Origin: Nitrospirota bacterium
Lineage (GTDB): Bacteria > Nitrospirota > Nitrospiria > Nitrospirales > UBA8639
Direction: 5' to 3'
DNA length: 9,959 bases
Assembly (NCBI GenBank): GCA_003228495.1
Contig: QIDY01000319.1
Span: forward strand, 1 to 9,959
Shown: one piece after another, positions 5,473 through 9,959 of the stretch
Position numbering within the stretch: the stretch's first letter is position 1
How the letters are laid out: each line of letters begins with the position of its first letter
Notes under the pieces: model-generated
What the model was told of the DNA's origin: nothing
The model's database searches: none
Seen by the model: only the letters and a program-made list of their open reading frames with translations
Translations under genes and position numbers: made by a program

Positions 5473-6342
5473 ATGCCAAAATTCTTCAAAGAATTATGGG
5501 AATATGAAAAGGCGATCCATGTGGCTTCCATGAAAATTGCCGAAAGGTATCTTCCGTTTCCTTTGGCGTTTGGAAAAGTTTTAGTCGCCTTTATTACTCT
5601 TCTTGTTGGATCGACTCTTTTATATTTGTTTTTTGGGGGAGGTCCAGTCCAAGAGAACATTTTATATCTATCTGCTATTCCTGTTGTGGCGATTGTGGCT
5701 TATCTTTTAGCTAGGACTTGGGCTCCTGTTGAATTAGAAAGGGAATATTTAAGAAATCTTAAAGAACTGCAAAAAGAAAAGGCGATACTAGTACAGCGAC
5801 TAGAATCTCAATTTGCCATTATTGTTGTGGATGACCGTATAGCTCCCTATTTTCAGGTGGTTACACGGACAGAATGCGATCCTATCCTTCAAACAGAACA
5901 AAAATTCGATATTCAGGTGTGCCGACTCGCCATTCAAAATATAGATGGAAGGGACATACCAAACACACAAGTGAAATTGATTGGCATTGAACCGTTCCCA
6001 GACGGGTTTGGTGGTCTAGATTTACCACTTCATTTTATGCACGACAACGCTCCGCCATACCGAGACTCCATAACCCTGACGGCTGGGAATACCGTATATG
6101 TTGATATAGCCGCGCTCATACTCGGTCGGGCTCCGTTTTTTGAGGGGCCGCTAATGATTGAGCATATTATCCCTAGCATAAGAAAAAATATTCCAGAAGG
6201 AGAATATAGACTTACTATTCAGGTCACGGGATCTGATACCACAAAGGTAGTCAAAGGACTCTGTATATGGACAGAGTATACGACTGAAAGGGCTGGTCTT
6301 TATATGAAAATGTTAGACGATCAGGACGCCACTAAATCCTGA
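5473..6342 (+). CDS. Unrecognised two-helix membrane protein
   Basis: 289 residues, no family recognised. Two hydrophobic segments (about 31-55 and 63-81) make a hairpin in the membrane. A charged, Leu/Glu/Lys-rich stretch (about 87-112) looks like a short coiled coil. The remaining about 175 residues are mixed strand-forming sequence with no catalytic motif that I can identify (for example FDIQVCRLAIQNIDGRDIPN and EGEYRLTIQVTGSDTTKVV, which resemble a beta-sandwich fold). With short loops on both sides of the hairpin, the soluble domain is probably cytoplasmic, but topology is uncertain. Base composition is visibly more AT-rich than the flanking genes, suggesting separate acquisition. The last 22 bases overlap the convergent transposase gene, so the native 3' end may have been replaced by insertion-sequence DNA. 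Confidence 0.75.
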   Translation: MPKFFKELWEYEKAIHVASMKIAERYLPFPLAFGKVLVAFITLLVGSTLLYLFFGGGPVQENILYLSAIPVVAIVAYLLARTWAPVELEREYLRNLKELQKEKAILVQRLESQFAIIVVDDRIAPYFQVVTRTECDPILQTEQKFDIQVCRLAIQNIDGRDIPNTQVKLIGIEPFPDGFGGLDLPLHFMHDNAPPYRDSITLTAGNTVYVDIAALILGRAPFFEGPLMIEHIIPSIRKNIPEGEYRLTIQVTGSDTTKVVKGLCIWTEYTTERAGLYMKMLDDQDATKS

Positions 6343-7235
6343 TACTCCACCTTCTTCGACTCAATGAGCTTTTTGAGGGTATCTCTGAAGAGATACTTAT
6401 TTTCTCGGTTATTGATGCGCCATTCCAACTCATCAAGGTAGGCGTCTAGGTGTTTGGCGCTGATTTTGTGATAGGCCCCCATAATCGACCGTTTCAGGAG
6501 ACTCCAAATATTCTCAATGCCGTTGGTGTGGATATTGTCACCCTTCACCCATTGTTTCTTCTTATGGTTCACGCTCTCGTGTCTAGTGTCATGATCGGCA
6601 ATGCCTTTATAGGCCGTGAGTTCATCGGTAATAATTAACCCAGTATCGGGCTTTGTATGGGTCTTGATAAATTTATGGAGGGTTTTTCGGTCGGCTTTGC
6701 TGATTTTCTGTAGACGGACTTGGCCGTTGCGCTCAACGATGCCGATAACCCGTGATTTGTTTTTCTGATAATTCCCAATGCCGGTGCCCTGGCCTTCGAG
6801 TTTGCCGCCGACCCAGGTTTCGTCCACTTCGACGGTACCCTTGAGTTGTTCGGCGTTCAACTCGGTCATGGCGGCTCGTATCCGGTGGCACAGATACCAG
6901 GCCGTTTTATAGGACACTTTGATGGTGCGCTTGACTTGGTTAGCCGAAATGCCCTTTTTAGATTCGATCATCATGTAGATAACGGCAAACCATTTTTGTA
7001 GAGGAAGATGGGAGTCATGAAAGATGGTGCCCGAGGTTACCGAGAACCGATAGCGACAGCGGTTACAATCAAATTGCCAACGGGCATAGATACGGGACAC
7101 ACTCACATAGTCACAACGCGGACAGCGTGGGCCATTGGGCCAACGAAGATCCTCCAGGACTTGCAGGCATTTTTCGTGTGAATTGAAGGCACTCATCATA
7201 GTCACAATGTCGAGTTGTGGCGTTTCAAGAGGCAT
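6321..7235 (-). CDS. IS1595-family transposase
   Basis: 304 residues, full length. A zinc-ribbon N-terminus has CPRC (38-41) and CNRC (57-60), followed by FSVTSGTIFHDSHLPLQKW and a helical segment (SANQVKRTIKVSYKTAWYLCHRIR). The catalytic DDE region follows: VDETWVGGK (Asp138), IITDELTAY (Asp204), and HTNGIENIWSLLKR (Glu241 with Lys248, the DDEK pattern of several IS1595 subgroups). ATG 7235 has AGGAG on the same strand seven bases upstream. No frameshift is visible, so the enzyme may be active. It would catalyse cut-and-paste or copy-type movement of its own element, acting on terminal inverted repeats. Confidence 0.93.
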   Translation of the reverse strand: MPLETPQLDIVTMMSAFNSHEKCLQVLEDLRWPNGPRCPRCDYVSVSRIYARWQFDCNRCRYRFSVTSGTIFHDSHLPLQKWFAVIYMMIESKKGISANQVKRTIKVSYKTAWYLCHRIRAAMTELNAEQLKGTVEVDETWVGGKLEGQGTGIGNYQKNKSRVIGIVERNGQVRLQKISKADRKTLHKFIKTHTKPDTGLIITDELTAYKGIADHDTRHESVNHKKKQWVKGDNIHTNGIENIWSLLKRSIMGAYHKISAKHLDAYLDELEWRINNRENKYLFRDTLKKLIESKKVEYQDLVAS

Positions 7236-7238
7236 GGT

Positions 7239-7367
7239 ATGGCTCCTAAAAAGACACCTTCAGATATGACCACCAAAGAGCTTGCGAAGAAACTCTTTCC
7301 ACCTGATGTACGGAAGGAACTAAAACGGGTGGCGCATGAGAAGGACAAACCCAAGAAAAAGAAGTAG
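7239..7367 (+). CDS. Small basic ORF (42 residues) divergent from the transposase
   Basis: ATG 7239 is preceded by AAGAGG (7227-7232) at a 6-base spacing. The product starts MAPKKTPSDMTTKELAKKLF, continues with PPDVRKELKRVAHE, and ends in a Lys-rich tail. The core (KELAxKLFPPxVxxELKRVA) looks like an ordered helical segment and not random translation, and similar short proteins accompany some mobile elements, as far as I recall. It is divergent from the transposase, with start codons only a few bases apart, so both share the same control region. No function can be assigned. Confidence 0.4.
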   Translation: MAPKKTPSDMTTKELAKKLFPPDVRKELKRVAHEKDKPKKKK

Positions 7368-7543
7368 TTCTCAGCATGAAGGCAGTCTAGCAAATGCTTG
7401 AACGTGCGTCAAGTATATAATCGCTAAATAATTACCTATGCAACCCACAAATTTTCTATAAAACCCTCCAAACTATTGAACCAAAAAAACTGTTCAATCG
7501 ACTTACCTCGCAACACCCTGTACAGTCCTGTTTTTTCATACTT
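7368..7543. other. Intergenic region with an inverted repeat
   Basis: No gene is supported. ATTGAAC (7475-7481) and GTTCAAT (7492-7498) form a perfect 7-bp inverted repeat around an A-rich 10-base loop, and CTGTACAG (7518-7525) is an 8-bp palindrome. Both lie upstream of the exported-protein gene and could be operator sites; this is inference. Confidence 0.35.
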
Positions 7544-7549
7544 TATAAT
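7544..7549 (+). promoter_or_regulatory. Possible -10 box upstream of the exported-protein gene
   Basis: TATAAT at 7544-7549 is a perfect -10 hexamer, but I see no good -35 box 16-18 bases upstream, and initiation near 7556 would fall in the ribosome site, leaving a leader of about nine bases. CATACT (7537-7542) is an alternative -10 box. The call is tentative. Confidence 0.3.
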
Positions 7550-7564
7550 TTGGAAGGAAAATTC

Positions 7565-9247
7565 ATGAAATTCTTTCTATCAAACACGCCCGCAAGTGCA
7601 GTGCTCATCTGTGCACTATTGAGTCCTATTCTCCCCGCTCAGGCCTCGGTGCCCGATGAAACCACGACCATCACTCTCGACCAGGCCGTACATTTCATCG
7701 GCACGGATGGCAGTGACGCGGTCGCGGACCCTGGAGACTATTCCATCGAGGCCGCGCAAGAATGGCTCCGGCTCATTCCAGGAACCGAACGCCGGGATGC
7801 GTTGTTGCTTGAAGCAACTTCGACAACTCATGAAGAAATTCTCACCACGCCTATGGCCATTTCGTTACCTGGTGAAGAGGGAGAGACCGCTGATATCCAT
7901 CACGTGGTCTTGCTTCTTCCCGATGGACAAAGTCTCGATGCGGTAGGAACCTACAGTGGGATACGACCTCGTGGGCTGTTTAAAAGGATTGCCTCACGGC
8001 CTCGTATTAGAAAGGCGGTACAAGCCGTTCGATCGAAAGTTCGAACAACCACCCAAAAGGTTGGGCAAGCTATACCAAAAGATTTTATTAAGGCCGTCCA
8101 GACCCTTGGGCCAGAACTCAGGCCTCTTTTTCTATGCTTGAAAACAGCCCGCCAGTCAAAGATCGGTGAACTGATCCAGCAAATAAGGGACAATCCAAAC
8201 AACTTTGTGCGGTGGAAGATAAAAGACATTTTGTCAAAAATGCAAACGAAATTCCCGTACATCATGGAACCGCAAATTCAGATGCTTCGCAAGGGATTTA
8301 ATCCACCCCCAACGTCCGCCCAAATCATTGGTCAAGCTATCGAAAGTTGGAAACGGTTAGCCAAAATGCACCAGGGTGCACGATGCCTGGTACCACTCTT
8401 AACAAAGTACGAGCCAGCTCTAAAATCCGCTGCATTACAACTCGAGGACTCCCTTCGCCAACAGTCCAAACAAATTTTTAATACTCACATTGCTCCTCCC
8501 CTCCATAAAGCTATGGGGAACGGGTTAAGCAAAGCCCTAACCGGGAAAAAGGGTAGTGTATTGCTCACAAAAGACGAATTGAAAGCTGTCGCCAATGGGG
8601 TGTATGCCAAATACCTTATTCAACAATTGGAAAAAGGTACAACAACCATTCAAAGGCTTACCGGAGCCTTAGGGAATCAAAAGGCGCAAGGCAACGCATT
8701 GGCAAAACTGCAATCAGCCCTCAATCCTCAGGCTCAATGGCCGGAACTCTTCAGACTGGAGTTAGGGACAGAAATTGTCAGGGCCATGGGCCACAAATTC
8801 ATCAATAGCGATAAACCACCCCATGGTGGATTTCTGATCAATCAAGCCGTTGGCCTCATTCATCTGTCCCAAGGAACTGTTGAAAAAATCGTTTCTGCGG
8901 TCTGCGGCCTGGTTCCGGAAGTAGGGGCCGCGGTATGCGCCGTGGTCGAAGTCGCGGTGGATGCTGTGTGGAATCAGGTCCTTGTCCCAGGAATTCGCTT
9001 CGGTGCAAAAACAGGAATCCACAAAGGGTTAGATCAAGTCATGAATCAAGTCAAAACGGGTCTACAACAAGGGAAACGGCTCAGTGATTTCAGGAAAAGT
9101 TCAGGTCCTCTTAATTCCATATTAAATGTCCTCTCTAGGGATTTGATCAATCAACTGGCAGAGACTCATTTAAAGGATACGCGGAAGGCCTTAGATGCGT
9201 TCAACCAGAGCGTCGTGCAACTTGCTCAAGCAGCAAGCGTCCGATAA
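7565..9247 (+). CDS. Sec-exported protein with PGxY module and helical C-terminus
   Basis: 560 residues from ATG 7565, with AAGGA (7554-7558) six bases upstream; an in-frame TTG at 7550 would include the ribosome site and is rejected. A signal peptide covers residues 1-27 with cleavage after PAQA. Residues about 35-136 form a module: ITLDQAVHFIGTDGS, then DPGDYSIEAAQEWLRLIPG, LLLEATSTTHEEIL, PMAISLPG, HHVVLLLPDGQSLDAVGTYS and GIRPRG. The next gene has the same module. From about 140 the protein is rich in Lys, Arg, Gln and Leu and predicted helical (for example KTARQSKIGELIQQIR). Around 440-475 an Ala/Val-rich hydrophobic segment (EVGAAVCAVVEVAVDAVW) could be a membrane-associating hairpin. 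I do not recognise a family. An extracytoplasmic role is inferred; nothing indicates an enzymatic reaction. Confidence 0.87.
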   Translation: MKFFLSNTPASAVLICALLSPILPAQASVPDETTTITLDQAVHFIGTDGSDAVADPGDYSIEAAQEWLRLIPGTERRDALLLEATSTTHEEILTTPMAISLPGEEGETADIHHVVLLLPDGQSLDAVGTYSGIRPRGLFKRIASRPRIRKAVQAVRSKVRTTTQKVGQAIPKDFIKAVQTLGPELRPLFLCLKTARQSKIGELIQQIRDNPNNFVRWKIKDILSKMQTKFPYIMEPQIQMLRKGFNPPPTSAQIIGQAIESWKRLAKMHQGARCLVPLLTKYEPALKSAALQLEDSLRQQSKQIFNTHIAPPLHKAMGNGLSKALTGKKGSVLLTKDELKAVANGVYAKYLIQQLEKGTTTIQRLTGALGNQKAQGNALAKLQSALNPQAQWPELFRLELGTEIVRAMGHKFINSDKPPHGGFLINQAVGLIHLSQGTVEKIVSAVCGLVPEVGAAVCAVVEVAVDAVWNQVLVPGIRFGAKTGIHKGLDQVMNQVKTGLQQGKRLSDFRKSSGPLNSILNVLSRDLINQLAETHLKDTRKALDAFNQSVVQLAQAASVR

Positions 9248-9433
9248 CAATACGAAGAGGATGGTGAAAAGTACAGGACCAAACCAAGACCAGCGGTTGG
9301 TTCTCGGGCTTCGGGAAAAATTATCGGGCACATTCATTAACAAAAAGCGTGAACCCAATCCAGAGTTGGTTCGACGCATCAGATATCAATAAACACTCAT
9401 GCCTTCAACTGCCAAATGTGAAAGGACGGCATC

Positions 9434-9959
9434 ATGAACCTCTCTCTAGCAGATAAATTCGTCATTGTGCTTTTGGTCTGCTCCCTATGGAGTCCAGGAA
9501 TGCCGGCACAGGCCAATGAAGCCATAAACAACCAAACAGTCACATTGGAGAAGCTCGCGTATTTTCTCACGCCAGAAGGGGATAATATTCAACTCCATCC
9601 CGGTTCCTATCAGCTAAACCCGTTGACCGATAGCCTGCAGGTCAGCCCTACCGGGGGGGAAACACCACCCGTTCAATTAGCCATCACGATGGACACCCAT
9701 GACCAGGATTTACCTGAGCCTATGGCCGTTTCCGTTCCTGGCGTACCTGAAAGCGATTCCTCTGATCGTCATGTCCTCGCGATGCTACTCCCAGGCGGGC
9801 TGGTCTATGAAGCGGTAGGGACTTATAGCGGCATCCGCCCTCGGGACATTGATCCCCAATCCTTGATCACAGATCCCATGAAGATTTACTTGGAAAAACC
9901 GGTACATTTCCTGAGTCCCGATGGGGATGGCCTTGAGGTACAGCCCGGGATTTACTCCG
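9434..9959 (+). CDS. Sec-exported paralogue of the preceding protein (3' end missing)
   Basis: The frame runs from ATG 9434, with AAAGGA (9421-9426) seven bases upstream, to the right edge; 175 residues are visible. A signal peptide is expected over residues 1-27, cleaved after PAQA. The first module (about 36-137) aligns with that of the upstream gene: VTLEKLAYFLTPEGD, HPGSYQL, LPEPMAVSVPG, HVLAMLLPGGLVYEAVGTYS and GIRPRD. At residue 149 a second copy begins (MKIYLEKPVHFLSPDGD, then QPGIYS), so this paralogue carries at least two modules where the first gene has one plus a helical tail. The two genes are 186 bases apart in the same direction, with no obvious terminator between them, so co-transcription is possible. 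The function is unknown. Confidence 0.85.
   Translation, partial: MNLSLADKFVIVLLVCSLWSPGMPAQANEAINNQTVTLEKLAYFLTPEGDNIQLHPGSYQLNPLTDSLQVSPTGGETPPVQLAITMDTHDQDLPEPMAVSVPGVPESDSSDRHVLAMLLPGGLVYEAVGTYSGIRPRDIDPQSLITDPMKIYLEKPVHFLSPDGDGLEVQPGIYS

Larger units (their letters stand above)
6288..7400 (-). mobile_element. IS1595-like insertion sequence, ends not resolved
   Basis: The transposase implies an element of roughly 1 to 1.1 kb. Family members have terminal inverted repeats and usually an 8-bp target duplication. I see only a weak inverted match between 6291-6298 (GCTGGTCT) and the complement of the region around 7385-7392 (GCTAGACT when read inward), and no convincing 8-bp duplication, so the limits given are approximate. 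The small basic ORF beside the transposase promoter would fall inside the element. Confidence 0.4.

Noticed and set aside
9261..9392. Possible 43-residue basic ORF between the two exported-protein genes
   Set aside because: The purine run AAGAGG touches the ATG and is too close to act as a ribosome site. No family resemblance is evident, so it was left out of the feature list, though it cannot be excluded.

Overview
The window reads as bacterial chromosome of intermediate GC. It has strong sigma70-like promoters, a Sec and a lipoprotein export signal repertoire, a type II toxin-antitoxin pair and an IS1595-type transposase. DUF4384 lipoproteins, DUF4143 ATPases and this toxin-antitoxin pairing are common in Nitrospirota and some Pseudomonadota. 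A Nitrospira-like source is my guess, but there is no rRNA or housekeeping marker here to prove it.

Bases 1-2617 hold two tandem paralogues, the first cut by the window edge. Each has a long Q/P/Y/N-rich low-complexity stretch followed by a DUF4384 domain and a conserved C-terminal tail with the core EDLRxTRWF. The second carries a lipoprotein signal peptide. A short REP/dRS3-like inverted repeat lies between them.

Bases 2618-5188 look like a cassette zone. An AAA_14/DUF4143 ATPase has its own promoter and a TTG start behind a strong ribosome site. It is followed by a terminator-like hairpin and an orphan, in-frame copy of the DUF4384 3' end (4385-4477). Next comes an antitoxin/RelE-ParE toxin pair, again followed by an orphan copy of the same 3' end (about 5120-5188). 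The same gene tail therefore closes three successive segments. This is the most unusual structure in the window: either remnants of a larger paralogue array broken up by insertions, or the trace of elements that enter at the 3' end of this gene family.

Bases 5189-7400 are accessory DNA: a hairpin-rich gap, an AT-rich gene for an unrecognised two-helix membrane protein whose promoter predicts a leaderless mRNA, a convergent intact IS1595-family transposase, and a 42-residue basic ORF divergent from the transposase.

Bases 7565-9959 hold two tandem Sec-exported paralogues, the second cut by the window end. They share an N-terminal module with the pattern FxxxxGxxxxxxPGxY and a closing VGTYSGIRPR motif that I cannot assign to a named family. 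The first adds a long helical C-terminal region. The second starts a second copy of the module.

The two ends of the window thus hold different families of duplicated exported proteins, with mobile or selfish modules between them. No metabolic pathway is encoded.
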